A DNA stretch of 64,000 bases from Synergistota bacterium (GTDB lineage: Bacteria > Synergistota > Synergistia > Synergistales > Synergistaceae), in contig JAEXGR010000016.1 of NCBI GenBank assembly GCA_023450745.1, forward strand, positions 3,533 to 67,532, given 5' to 3'. Made by a program: the position numbers and the translations under genes. The notes beneath the pieces were generated by a model that saw only the letters and a program-made list of their open reading frames with translations, was not told the origin of the DNA and did not search any database. Below, piece by piece: positions 24,945 to 33,927 of the stretch. Numbering within the stretch: position 1 is the stretch's first letter; every line of letters begins with the position of its first letter.

Positions 24945-25902
24945 TATCCTTCTTGACGTCCGGAATCTCAAGAAATATTTCTATAAGGACTCCGGGCTGA
25001 TCTCTAAAAAGGTGCAGGAGATAAAAGCGGTCGACAACATCAGCTTTTACATCAAAAAGGGCGAGACTTTAGGACTCGTCGGGGAATCCGGCTGCGGCAA
25101 AACGACGGTGGGGCGCACCATTCTGCGCCTGTACGAGCCCACCGCGGGCGAGATCTTTTATAATGGGTCCGACGTGGCAAACCTCTCGGCGAAGTCATTC
25201 ATGCCATACCGCAAAAAGATACAGATGATCTTTCAAGACCCTTACGCTTCGCTTGACCCGCGGATGACGGTGGCCGATATTATTGGCGAGCCTCTCGACA
25301 TTCACCGCCTTGCCGCCGGCAAGGAACGCCAGGAACGGATATTTGAGCTGCTCAAAAAGGTGGGGCTCCACAAGAGCCACGCAAACAGGTACCCGCACGA
25401 GTTTTCCGGCGGCCAGCGCCAGCGCATAGGGATCGCGCGGGCTCTTTCCGTAATGCCTGAATTTATAATCTGCGACGAACCGATATCGGCGCTCGACGTT
25501 TCCGTGCAGGCGCAGATAGTAAATATGCTGGAAGATCTGCAAGACGAGATCGGGCTTACCTATCTTTTTATCGCGCACGACCTTTCAATGGTACGCCACA
25601 TCTCAAACCGCGTGGGAGTCATGTACCTCGGGAGCCTGATGGAGGTAACGACGTCGGACGAGCTCTACAACAACCCCCAGCATCCGTATACGATCGCGCT
25701 GCTGTCGTCGATTCCCATTCCCAATCCGCGCGCGGAGAGGAAGAATATCATTCTTGAAGGCGACGTCCCCAGCCCGCTGAACCCGCCCTCGGGATGCAAA
25801 TTCCGCACGCGCTGCCAGTACGCGAAAAAGATTTGTTCCGAGATGACTCCCGAATTGAAAAATTTAGGCTCCGAGCACTATGTGGCCTGTCATCTCTTTT
25901 AG
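24934..25902 (+). CDS. Peptide ABC transporter ATPase, DppF/OppF family
   Basis: Second ATPase subunit, 322 residues. Walker A GESGCGKTT, Q-loop MIFQDPYASLDPR (typical of DppF/OppF), signature FSGGQRQR, Walker B FIICDEPISALD, His in FIAHDLS, and the Cys-rich oligopeptide C-terminal motif GCKFRTRCQYAKKIC. The start is TTG at 24934 inside the end of dppD, with AAAGGAGG 11 bases upstream, so the two ATPases are translationally coupled. Confidence 0.95.
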   Translation: MNDNILLDVRNLKKYFYKDSGLISKKVQEIKAVDNISFYIKKGETLGLVGESGCGKTTVGRTILRLYEPTAGEIFYNGSDVANLSAKSFMPYRKKIQMIFQDPYASLDPRMTVADIIGEPLDIHRLAAGKERQERIFELLKKVGLHKSHANRYPHEFSGGQRQRIGIARALSVMPEFIICDEPISALDVSVQAQIVNMLEDLQDEIGLTYLFIAHDLSMVRHISNRVGVMYLGSLMEVTTSDELYNNPQHPYTIALLSSIPIPNPRAERKNIILEGDVPSPLNPPSGCKFRTRCQYAKKICSEMTPELKNLGSEHYVACHLF

Positions 25903-25932
25903 ATATTAACGAAATGGAAGCGGAAAGGAGAA

Positions 25933-25998
25933 ATGCCGTGCAAAAGAGCTGAACAGACATACACGCGGTACGCTATCGAGTCACATGGTATGAAATAG
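25933..25998 (+). CDS. Possible 21-residue leader peptide
   Basis: A tiny frame, ATG 25933 to TAG 25996-25998, with an optimal AAAGGAG 2-3 bases upstream (short spacing), located between dppF and the binding-protein gene. Product begins MPCKRAEQTYTRY. It has no recognisable family. It could be a translated spacer or leader, or just chance; the strong ribosome-site match is the only support. Confidence 0.25.
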   Translation: MPCKRAEQTYTRYAIESHGMK

Positions 25999-26031
25999 GC
26001 ATCGCCTAATTTAACCGAAAGGAGCATCATC

Positions 26032-27714
26032 ATGCAAACAAAAGGAATGTTCAGATTAATAGCAGCCATCGCATTTACTGTCGCAGCCTTCTTTTCACTG
26101 GCGGCCGAATCGTATGCGGAGCCCAAAACCCTCGTATTCAACCACGGCAAAGAGATCAAGGCCTGGGACCCTTCAATTGACGACTCCGGGGGAAGCTTCG
26201 TAATCGGCAATATCTTCGAAGGGCTCATGAAAGATACCAAAGAGGGCGCGCTGGCGCCGGGACAGGCGGAAAAATACACGGTATCGCCTGACGGCATGAC
26301 CTACACTTTCCATCTGAAAAAAAATATCTTCTGGTCCGACGGCAAGCCCGTGACGGCCAAAGATTTTGAATACGCGTGGATCAGACTCATCGACCCGAAG
26401 GCCGGTTCCGAATATTCATATATGGGGACCTCCTATATAAAGAACGCCAAAGCCTTTTTCGACGGCAAAGTGACGGCGGACAAGGTCGGCATCAAAGCTC
26501 TCGACGACAAGACATTCCAGGTCACGCTTGAGGCGAAGGTGCCCTATTTCTTAAACCTCACCACATTCTTCTCGTTCATGCCGGTGAGAAAGGATATCGT
26601 AGAAAAGTACGGCGACGGATGGGAGAAAAACCCCCAAACGTGCGTTTCCAACGGGCCGTTCGTCCTCGAATCCTATAAAATCGGAGATAACCTCACGATA
26701 AAGAAGAACCCCAAGTATTACGGCAATAAGAATGTAAAGATAGACAAGGTCAAGATGGTATTCGTCTCCGACCAGACGACGGCCCTCAACGCCTTTAACG
26801 CGGGAGATATCCACGTTAACCCGGAAATCCCGCCGGCAGAGATTCCCCGGCTGATCGCGGAAGAGCCGAACCTTATTTTCACTCCGAGAATGCAGACTGC
26901 CTACATCATCTTCAACGTTGACAAGCCTCCGTTCAACGACGTGCGCGTCAGAAAGGCCTTTGCGCTCGCGCTCAACAGAAAGGCGATCTGCGAATCGGCG
27001 CTGCGGGGCGGCGAGACGCCGGCGACCGGCGTCGTTCCCCCGGTACTTTCGCTTTCGTCCGGCAAGAGCTTCAGAACCCTTGACAAAAACGGCAAACCCA
27101 CCGTCGAATATGGCATCGATCCGAACGAGGCGCGGGTAAAAGAGGCGCGGGAATTGCTCGCTCAGGCCGGATATCCCAATGGAAAGGGATTTCCTAAAGT
27201 AACGTATACCTATGTAACGAGAGAGTCTCTCAAAAAGATGTCTGAGGCCATACAAGAGATGCTGAAAAACAACCTCAACATCAAAGTAGAGTTGGACAAC
27301 ATGGAATGGCAGGTGCTCGTTGACAAGAGAAAGAGGGGAGATTTCGTCATCAGCGGCGGAAACTGGACCGGCGACTACGCGGACCCGATGACATTCTTCG
27401 ACGCCTATGCGGTTGACAGCAGCTGGAATGAATGCCAGTGGCGCTGGAAAAAATCAAAAGTGGCTCCCAACGACACCGTGGCGAACCCCGAACACAAAGC
27501 CTTTGAGCAGGAAATATTAATGGCCCAGAAGACCTCGGGCGAAACGCGCGACAAGCACCTGAAGAACGCGGAAAAGATCCTGATGGACGCGACGCCCGTC
27601 TCTCCGCTTTATTACGGCAATTTCTGCTACTTGGTCAATTTGGACAAGGTTCACAACGTCTGGATGAACAAGGTCGGCGAATACAAATTCTGGGATGCTG
27701 AAATAACAGAATAA
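26032..27714 (+). CDS. Peptide-binding protein of ABC transporter (SBP family 5, OppA/DppA-like)
   Basis: Exported substrate-binding protein of 560 residues. The signal peptide (basic start, AAIAFTVAAFFSLAA core) ends near ESYA-E, with no lipobox, so it is probably periplasmic. Family-5 hallmarks include FNHGKEIKAWDPSIDD near the N-terminus, FHLKKNIFWSDGKPVTAKDF near 95, VRKAFALALNRKAI near 305, and the C-terminal WTGDYADPMTFFDAY. The sequence is closest in style to oligopeptide-binding OppA. The ATG has GAAAGGAG upstream. It closes the operon, 129 bases after dppF, and is followed by a strong terminator. Confidence 0.93.
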   Translation: MQTKGMFRLIAAIAFTVAAFFSLAAESYAEPKTLVFNHGKEIKAWDPSIDDSGGSFVIGNIFEGLMKDTKEGALAPGQAEKYTVSPDGMTYTFHLKKNIFWSDGKPVTAKDFEYAWIRLIDPKAGSEYSYMGTSYIKNAKAFFDGKVTADKVGIKALDDKTFQVTLEAKVPYFLNLTTFFSFMPVRKDIVEKYGDGWEKNPQTCVSNGPFVLESYKIGDNLTIKKNPKYYGNKNVKIDKVKMVFVSDQTTALNAFNAGDIHVNPEIPPAEIPRLIAEEPNLIFTPRMQTAYIIFNVDKPPFNDVRVRKAFALALNRKAICESALRGGETPATGVVPPVLSLSSGKSFRTLDKNGKPTVEYGIDPNEARVKEARELLAQAGYPNGKGFPKVTYTYVTRESLKKMSEAIQEMLKNNLNIKVELDNMEWQVLVDKRKRGDFVISGGNWTGDYADPMTFFDAYAVDSSWNECQWRWKKSKVAPNDTVANPEHKAFEQEILMAQKTSGETRDKHLKNAEKILMDATPVSPLYYGNFCYLVNLDKVHNVWMNKVGEYKFWDAEITE

Positions 27715-27734
27715 GATTAGACCTCCGCACTGCT

Positions 27735-27779
27735 ATAAAGTCCGCGCTTACTGAGACAGGCGCGGACTTTATATTTTTT
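27735..27779 (+). terminator. Terminator of the peptide ABC operon
   Basis: A 13-bp stem (27735-27747 with 27760-27772) and a 12-base loop, then ATTTTTTG. Confidence 0.85.
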
Positions 27780-27923
27780 GCCTTCCGCGTTTAGATGGCG
27801 CGGACGCTGCCGGGCGGCTTTGCCTCATGACGAATCCGGCAGCCGTCCTGATCAGGTTAGGCAATTTCCCCTTGATATTAAAATTTGGACTTACAAAACA
27901 TATGTCTTTTTTAGATATTCGCG

Positions 27924-27952
27924 CTTGACGATATTTATGGAACATGATATAT
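27924..27952 (+). promoter_or_regulatory. Promoter of the saccharopine-dehydrogenase-like gene
   Basis: TTGACG (27924-27929), 17 bases, TATATT (27947-27952). The twelve bases ACATGATATATT around the -10 are identical to those of the ABC operon promoter. Confidence 0.75.
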
Positions 27953-27978
27953 TCAACTTGGCACGTTGGATGAACCTT

Positions 27979-27989
27979 TGGTTCTACCA
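27979..27989. promoter_or_regulatory. Operator variant TGGTTCTACCA
   Basis: Matches TGGTATTACCA at 9 of 11 positions, keeping both TGGT and ACCA arms. It lies 26 bases downstream of the -10, the same position as the exact copies at 19312 and 21486. A further half-site (TGGTATAC) starts at 27997. Confidence 0.5.
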
Positions 27990-28073
27990 TAAATTATGGT
28001 ATACAGCGTGTCCATCGGATACTCAAATTTCTAATTACTTAACACTTAATTCAATTTAATAGGGGGATTTACG

Positions 28074-29252
28074 ATGGCAGCAAAGAAAAAGGCACTTCAG
28101 ATTGGCGCAGGCATGGTAGGCCGCTGCATAGTCCACGACATGATCAGCGATTTTGATTTCGTCGTGCTCGACATGAGCGAGGAGAACCTTGCCGAAACCA
28201 AACGCCTCTATCCAAGCGTCGAAACGGTGATCGGATCGGCGACAGACAAGGATCTCATTGAGAAACTGTCGGCTGACTGCGACATCATCACCGCCGCGAT
28301 GCCCGGAACCGTAGGCTACAAGGTGACACAGATCGCCATGGAACTTGGCAGGAAGCTGGCGAACGTCTCCAGCATGCACGGCCGCGCCGATGCCCCCTTC
28401 CATGAGATCGGCCTCAAGACCGGCGGACTCGGCATCTCGATGATCGGCTTTGAACCCGGCATGAGCAACTTCTTCGGCGGCCGCGGCTATTATAAGCTCG
28501 ACAAGTGCGAAGAGATGTACGTCTACGTCGGCGGCGGCCTCCCCGTGAATCCGCGTCCTCCCTTCAACTATTTCACCACCTGGTCAATCTCCGACAACCT
28601 CAACCAGTTCAATCAGCCGACGACCGTCGTCCGCGGCGGCAAAGAGATGGTCATTCCCGCCCTCAGCGAAGTGATGCACTTTGAAATCGAGGAGTTCAAA
28701 GACCTCGAATGCTTCACGAGCAACGGACTGGGCAGCCTCTTCCGCAGCTTCCACGACGTGCCCGAGATGGCGGCCTACACCGTCCGCTGGCCCGGACTCG
28801 CGGCGCAGATGCGTCTCCTCAACGACCTGAATCTCTTCGACAAAGAAGAGAGGATGCTCGGCAAGGTGAAGCAGGTCCCGCGCGACATCCTGATAGACGT
28901 CTTCTCAAAGGCCTACCAGCGCCAGGAGGGCGAGGTAGATATGTCCGTCATGAAGATCGTCGTCAAGGGAATCAAGGACGGAGACCGGGTCACCTACACC
29001 TGGGAGATCGCCCAGAAGGAGATCCCCGAGACCGGCTACACCTCGATGGCCTGGACGACGGCCTGCACCTGCGGCATCTTCGCCCGCGCGATGGTCGACA
29101 GCAAGCTGACCGGCAAGGGCATGCTCTCCGCCGAGCAGCTCGCGAAGGACGACGACTTCTATAACTGGGTCATGGCTGAGCAGGCGAAACGCGGCATTTT
29201 CTACAAAGAAAAGGTCGAAGTCGAAAAGAACGTCGCTCTCTGGGAAAAATAA
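28074..29252 (+). CDS. Saccharopine dehydrogenase-family NAD(P)-dependent oxidoreductase
   Basis: Cytosolic dehydrogenase-like protein of 392 residues. The N-terminal Rossmann motif GAGMVG (about residues 11-16) follows AAKKKALQI. The conserved centre has MIGFEPGMSNFFGGRGYYKLD and GGLPVNPRPPFNYFTTWS, which matches the saccharopine/carboxynorspermidine dehydrogenase family, whose members form or cleave C-N bonds between an amino acid or polyamine and a keto acid. The true substrate is unknown; relatives often sit in amino-acid catabolic clusters. It has its own promoter and a putative GntR operator and ends at a terminator, so it is a single-gene unit. The gap upstream (27780-28073) holds only these control elements. 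Confidence 0.88.
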   Translation: MAAKKKALQIGAGMVGRCIVHDMISDFDFVVLDMSEENLAETKRLYPSVETVIGSATDKDLIEKLSADCDIITAAMPGTVGYKVTQIAMELGRKLANVSSMHGRADAPFHEIGLKTGGLGISMIGFEPGMSNFFGGRGYYKLDKCEEMYVYVGGGLPVNPRPPFNYFTTWSISDNLNQFNQPTTVVRGGKEMVIPALSEVMHFEIEEFKDLECFTSNGLGSLFRSFHDVPEMAAYTVRWPGLAAQMRLLNDLNLFDKEERMLGKVKQVPRDILIDVFSKAYQRQEGEVDMSVMKIVVKGIKDGDRVTYTWEIAQKEIPETGYTSMAWTTACTCGIFARAMVDSKLTGKGMLSAEQLAKDDDFYNWVMAEQAKRGIFYKEKVEVEKNVALWEK

Positions 29253-29262
29253 CCGTTAATAA

Positions 29263-29300
29263 AAACAGGCAGGAAGCAGCCACTTCCTGCCTGTTTATGC
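29263..29300 (+). terminator. Terminator after the saccharopine-dehydrogenase-like gene
   Basis: A 14-bp perfect stem (29263-29276 with 29283-29296) with a 6-base loop; the T-run forms the end of the stem. Confidence 0.8.
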
Positions 29301-29417
29301 AGCACCCGGCAAACAAAGGCCGGCGCGGCGATGAATATAAGCGTTTTACTGTCTTTAAGTATCTACGTTTAATAATAACACCTATTTATTGATTATACAA
29401 TTTTGGGAGGCTCCACT

Positions 29418-30920
29418 ATGGAGGCAACAGTAGCAAAACAAGTAGAAGCAGCACTCGAATATATCGCCTGGACCGTATTATGGAACAAATATTTTGCGGT
29501 CATGTTCCTTCTTTTGGGACTCTATCTCACCATCGGCACCGGTTTTTTCCAGTTCCGCCGTTTTGGAGACATCTTTTACAACACGCTCGGCGGCCTTTTC
29601 CGCAAAAAAGACCCCAACGCGCCTCTTAGCAAGGTTTCTTCGTTCGGCGCTTTCGCGACGGCGCTGGGCGGCACGGTCGGCAACGGCAACATCGCCGGCG
29701 TCGCAAGCGCAATCGCCATCGGCGGCCCGGGAGCCCTCTTCTGGATGTGGATGGCGGCTCTTGTCGGCATGGTCACCAAGATGAGCGAAATCGTCCTCGC
29801 CCAGCAGTACAAACAGCGCTACGAGGACGGCAGCTCTTACGGAAGCGCCGCCTTCTATATACAGAAGGCCCTCATCGAAGGCAAGGGCTGGAAGTGGTGC
29901 AAAATCCTCTCCGGGCTCTTTACCGTGACGATGATCGGCTCCTTCTACTTCGCTCCCGGACCCTACACAATCGTCGAAGCGCTCCAGAGCGCCTTTAAAC
30001 TTTCGGGAACGGTAGCCATCATCTGCGCCATCGCCTACACGGGGCTCTGCTACATCATCGTCCTGGGCGGTATCCCGCGCATCGTCAAGTTTGCGGAGAG
30101 AGCGGTCCCGACGATGGTTCTCTGCTACCTCACCGCGGGAATCTTCATTATTTTGAAGGACATTCCCACCACGGTCAGCGCGGTCAAATCGATATTCTAC
30201 TATGCTTTCCAGCCCTACGCGGCGGTCGGCGGCTTTGCCGGCGTCACGGTGATGAAGGTCGTGCAGGTCGGCGTCGCCAGAAGCGTTTACAGCAATGAGG
30301 CCGGCTGGGGCAGCTCGCCGATCATCCACGCCGCGGTCGACGTCGACCATCCCGGCCGCCAGGGACTCTGGGGCGCGATGGAGGTCTTTATGGACACGAT
30401 GGTCGTCTGCACGATCACAGGACTGATGGTCATCATCACGGGCGCGTGGCAGACTGGACGCGGCGGCGCCGGCTCCGTCGGCGAGGCTCTGGGGATGGTC
30501 TTCGGCGGCTATGCGCCGCACATGCTGGCCTTCTTCATGATCATCTTCTCGCTGACGACGACCACCGGCTGGTTCTCCTATCTGGAATCGCTTATCGTCT
30601 ACTGCGTGCAGAACAAAACGCATGAAGAACGCATGAAATACGTAAAGTGGGTGCGTTATACCGGCCCGATGGTCCCGCTCTGCGTCTCGATGTTCTTCTT
30701 CTACCACGGCACGGTCCCTTCGGTGGTCTGGATGATGCTCGACATTCAGTCAGCGCTGCCGGTATATGTCAACGTTATCGCCCTGACGCTGCTTTCGCCG
30801 GTGATCTTCAAGCTGGTCAGGGAATTTGAGAACAAGTTCCTCGACCCCGAGAAGGCCGCGAGAAAAGCGTTGGCGCTCAACAAAACCCAAAAACGTTCCG
30901 GCGAAAAACCGGCGGAATAA
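29418..30920 (+). CDS. Na+:alanine/glycine symporter (AGCS family)
   Basis: Membrane protein of 500 residues with about 10-11 helices. It holds the family signature GGTVGNGNIAGVASAIAIGG near residue 80, followed by GALFWMWMAALVGMVTKMSEI. AGCS proteins take up alanine or glycine with Na+. The start chosen is ATG 29418 with GGGAGG 7 bases upstream; a TTG 15 bases earlier overlaps that ribosome site. First gene of a codirectional set: symporter - ppnP - dipeptidase - MFS - proC, with 71, 9, -4 and 3 base spacings. Confidence 0.93.
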   Translation: MEATVAKQVEAALEYIAWTVLWNKYFAVMFLLLGLYLTIGTGFFQFRRFGDIFYNTLGGLFRKKDPNAPLSKVSSFGAFATALGGTVGNGNIAGVASAIAIGGPGALFWMWMAALVGMVTKMSEIVLAQQYKQRYEDGSSYGSAAFYIQKALIEGKGWKWCKILSGLFTVTMIGSFYFAPGPYTIVEALQSAFKLSGTVAIICAIAYTGLCYIIVLGGIPRIVKFAERAVPTMVLCYLTAGIFIILKDIPTTVSAVKSIFYYAFQPYAAVGGFAGVTVMKVVQVGVARSVYSNEAGWGSSPIIHAAVDVDHPGRQGLWGAMEVFMDTMVVCTITGLMVIITGAWQTGRGGAGSVGEALGMVFGGYAPHMLAFFMIIFSLTTTTGWFSYLESLIVYCVQNKTHEERMKYVKWVRYTGPMVPLCVSMFFFYHGTVPSVVWMMLDIQSALPVYVNVIALTLLSPVIFKLVREFENKFLDPEKAARKALALNKTQKRSGEKPAE

Positions 30921-30991
30921 CAAAAAGTAATCTGGCGGAGATGGGAGGAGGAGCGCCTCCTCCCATTTAAGCTTAAGTAAGGAGAATGACA

Positions 30992-31306
30992 ATGACGGAT
31001 TTTATCAACTCAATCGACGTGAAGACGCTTGTAAACATTTACTGCGACGGCAAGGTGCAGAGCCGCACCCTCCGCTACCCCGACGGAAAACTTCAGACGC
31101 TCGGCGTGTACCTCCCCGGAGAGTTTGAATTCCATTCGGACGGGCCGGAGAAGGTGGTAATGACGGCGGGCGCGGTTGAAGTGCTGTTTCCGAAAGACCA
31201 GGACTGGCGTCTCGTGAAAAAGGGCGAGCACTACGACGTGCCGGCAAATACCGTCTTCAAGGTGCGCTGCAGCGAGATATCTGAATATATCTGCGATTTC
31301 CTGTAG
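30992..31306 (+). CDS. ppnP: Pyrimidine/purine nucleoside phosphorylase PpnP (cupin, YaiE family)
   Basis: Small single-domain cupin of 104 residues (family length about 94-105). It follows the PpnP pattern: GKVQSRTLRYPDGKLQTLGVYLPGEFEF-type first half, VMTAGAVEVLFP, W in DWRLVKKG, and ending EYICDFL. PpnP cleaves nucleosides with phosphate to base and ribose-1-phosphate. The start ATG 30992 has AAGGAG 7 bases upstream; the ATG at 30986 is too close to it. Its position between amino-acid uptake and a dipeptidase has no obvious metabolic logic. Confidence 0.85.
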   Translation: MTDFINSIDVKTLVNIYCDGKVQSRTLRYPDGKLQTLGVYLPGEFEFHSDGPEKVVMTAGAVEVLFPKDQDWRLVKKGEHYDVPANTVFKVRCSEISEYICDFL

Positions 31307-31315
31307 GACTTCGTA

Positions 31316-32722
31316 ATGAATGAAAATCTTGACAGGATCGTAAAGTCATATCTGCCAAGGCTGGTGCAAAGCGTATGCGAGAGCGTACGCATTCCCAGTA
31401 TCTGCGCGGAAGATTCCAGCGGTTTTCCCTACGGACTGGAGGTCGCCCGCGCCGCCGACCACGCGATGACCTGCGCCCGCCTGCTGGGATTCAAAGTGAC
31501 GGACTTGGACGGCAGAGTGTGCTGGGCCGAATATGGCGACGGCGGCGATATCGTGGCGGCGATGGGGCATCTGGACGTGGTGGCTCCCGGCGACGGATGG
31601 GACTTTGACCCCTTCTGCGGCATCGTCAAAAACGGCGCCATTCTGGGGCGCGGCACTCAGGACGATAAAGGGCCTCTTTTCAGCTCCCTCTACGCCCTGA
31701 AGGCGGTGGCAGACTTAGGCGTTCCCCTCTCAAGAAGAGTACGGATAATCTTCGGCATGGACGAAGAGTGCGGCCGGATGCGCGACGTCGAGGCCTATCT
31801 CAAAAGCGAGCCGGCCCCTCTTTACGCGTTCACGCCCGACGGAGCCTACCCCGTCGTCAATACGGAAAAGGGAACGATCAAGTTCACCTCCACAATGACG
31901 GCCGGCGCGGCGCCGGCGGGCGGAATCGTACTTGTGAAAATCCGCGGCGGCGAAAGTATCGGCTCCGTTCCCGCAAAGGCGGAGGCCCAGCTGAGGGGAA
32001 GCAGGTCAGACCTCGAGGCCGCCTCCCGCGCCATCGTCGAGACCGCCAGCCGCCGGGGGTGGCGGATCAAGATAAACCTCGACAATGACCTTTTGACGCT
32101 CGAGGTCTACGGCAAGGCCGCTCACGCCACGCTGCCGGAACTCGGCGAGAACGCCGTCGGCCGCCTGCTGATCCTTCTTGGCGGCACCGCCGTGGGCGGC
32201 AAGACGGGAGAGTTCGTCCGGTTCCTCGCGGGCAAGATCGGGGTCGAGCCGGACGGCAGATCCTTAGGCATCAAGGCCTCGCACGAACACTGCGGAGCGC
32301 TTACCGTAAACATGGCGATGATCCGCGGCGACGAAAGCTCTATCACCGTAACATGTGGAATTTATATTCCGGCGGAGACGCTGTCTTTCGACACGGTCTG
32401 CGGCGTTCTCGAAAAAAGTTTTTCCGAGGCTGGGGGGAGCTTCGAGCCTTTCGCGAAGACGGCGCCGCTGTTTTACAGCCCCGAACACCCGCTGATAAAG
32501 ACCCTGCAAAGGGGATATTACAACGCCACCGGCAAGGAGGCGTACCTGGTCAGCATGTGCGGCGGGACATATTCAAAAAGAATGCCGAACATGGTCCCCT
32601 ACGGAGCCACCTTCGAGAATGAAGACGACCGGGCGCACGGCGCGAACGAACGGCTCCTCATCAGCAACCTGCTGGAAAGCACCCGGCTGATGGCATACGC
32701 GATATTAGAGATGGCGAAATGA
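31316..32722 (+). CDS. M20A dipeptidase, PepV/Sapep-like
   Basis: Zinc dipeptidase of 468 residues. Motifs: MGHLDVVAPGDGWDFDPF near residue 83 (first metal His), LGRGTQDDKGP near 110 (bridging Asp), GMDEECGR (catalytic Glu pair), and a late His in CGGTYSKRMPNMVPYG region. The length and the long lid domain are typical of PepV. It cleaves short peptides, in keeping with the peptide-fermenting theme. It begins 9 bases after ppnP; its TGA overlaps the ATG of the MFS gene. Confidence 0.9.
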   Translation: MNENLDRIVKSYLPRLVQSVCESVRIPSICAEDSSGFPYGLEVARAADHAMTCARLLGFKVTDLDGRVCWAEYGDGGDIVAAMGHLDVVAPGDGWDFDPFCGIVKNGAILGRGTQDDKGPLFSSLYALKAVADLGVPLSRRVRIIFGMDEECGRMRDVEAYLKSEPAPLYAFTPDGAYPVVNTEKGTIKFTSTMTAGAAPAGGIVLVKIRGGESIGSVPAKAEAQLRGSRSDLEAASRAIVETASRRGWRIKINLDNDLLTLEVYGKAAHATLPELGENAVGRLLILLGGTAVGGKTGEFVRFLAGKIGVEPDGRSLGIKASHEHCGALTVNMAMIRGDESSITVTCGIYIPAETLSFDTVCGVLEKSFSEAGGSFEPFAKTAPLFYSPEHPLIKTLQRGYYNATGKEAYLVSMCGGTYSKRMPNMVPYGATFENEDDRAHGANERLLISNLLESTRLMAYAILEMAK

Positions 32723-33924
32723 TCGGGACGAGAGGAAGGTTAAGCCCGGAACTCGGCTATATTTTCATATTCTTCTCCATCACCTTCATCAGCGCCTCCA
32801 TGGAGAGCGGGTACTATTTCCTGCTCCCCTATCTTCAGGGGCGCGGCATCTCCCTTGGCGCGCTCGGGGGCGTCGCCATGGGGATATGCTACGGCGTGTC
32901 GTTCTTTACCCGCCCCTTCATCCCCCTCCTTGAACAGCGCTTCGGCGACGACAGGATGCTTTGGGGAGGCTACGCCTGCTTTTTCATCAGCGCCGCCGGC
33001 GTGGCGCTCTTTTCGGGGGCGATGCCCTCCGTCATCGCCTGGCGCGGAATCTCCGGGCTCGGGCTGAGCATGGTCGGGGTATCGCTCACCGCCTACGAAC
33101 GGCGGTTTATCCCCGAAAAAATCAGAGGCCGCAGCATCGGGCTGATAACGACGGCCTACAGCCTTCCCTCGCTGATAATCGTGCCCGCGATGGAGTTCCT
33201 CATCACGAGGGAGCTCTACAACTGTTACATTTTCTTCTTCCCCCTCCTGGTCGCGGCGGGAACGGCCGCCATTCTCAAGCTGCCGAAGCTCGGGAACGAC
33301 GGAGAGACGGGGGCGGAGAGACATGACGGACCGCCGGTCTCATACATAACGCTGCTCCGAAAGCCGCAGATCGCGCTCTTTGCGATCTCGGGCGCGCTAT
33401 TTGCGCTGACGGACGCCGGACAATTGACATTCGTCCAGCTCACGGGAGAGCTGGGGCTGACGGCCTCTTATTTCTTCAGCGTCTCCGCGGGAACGGCGCT
33501 GCTCTTCCGCATCCTCTGCGGGAAGCTCATCGACCTGCTGCCCCGCAAAATCTGCGCCTCCGGAGCGACTGCCATCACCGCCGCGATGATGTTCATGATG
33601 ACGACGGCCGCGAGCCCGTCGGCGCTGATGGCATACGGGTTTATCTTCGGCATCGGGATGGGGTTCGGCTACCCCGCTTTTATGTGCCTCATTCTGGACT
33701 TGGGCGGCCGTCCCTATGTAACCCGCCTGGCGGTGATTTTCGGGCTGATATATTCGGGCTTCTTTTTCCTGACGCCGGTAATTATGGAGTTCTTCATCAG
33801 CATAACGGGCAGCGCGGCGCTGGCCTACAAAATAATCTACGGAAGCATATTCTTAGCCGCGGCGGCGATCATACCGCTCAGCGCTAAAGTCTATAAAAAA
33901 ACTAATAATATACAGGAGTGGTAG
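32719..33924 (+). CDS. Major facilitator superfamily transporter
   Basis: Inner-membrane protein of 401 residues with about 12 hydrophobic helices. The loop between helices 2 and 3 has PFIPLLEQRFGDDRMLWGG, and RRFIPEKIRGRSIGLI follows helix 4, both normal MFS features. No substrate can be assigned; the overlap with the dipeptidase (ATGA) and the nearby proC suggest an amino-acid or dipeptide-related compound. It has no ribosome site of its own beyond the coupling. Confidence 0.88.
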   Translation: MIGTRGRLSPELGYIFIFFSITFISASMESGYYFLLPYLQGRGISLGALGGVAMGICYGVSFFTRPFIPLLEQRFGDDRMLWGGYACFFISAAGVALFSGAMPSVIAWRGISGLGLSMVGVSLTAYERRFIPEKIRGRSIGLITTAYSLPSLIIVPAMEFLITRELYNCYIFFFPLLVAAGTAAILKLPKLGNDGETGAERHDGPPVSYITLLRKPQIALFAISGALFALTDAGQLTFVQLTGELGLTASYFFSVSAGTALLFRILCGKLIDLLPRKICASGATAITAAMMFMMTTAASPSALMAYGFIFGIGMGFGYPAFMCLILDLGGRPYVTRLAVIFGLIYSGFFFLTPVIMEFFISITGSAALAYKIIYGSIFLAAAAIIPLSAKVYKKTNNIQEW

Positions 33925-33927
33925 ATA

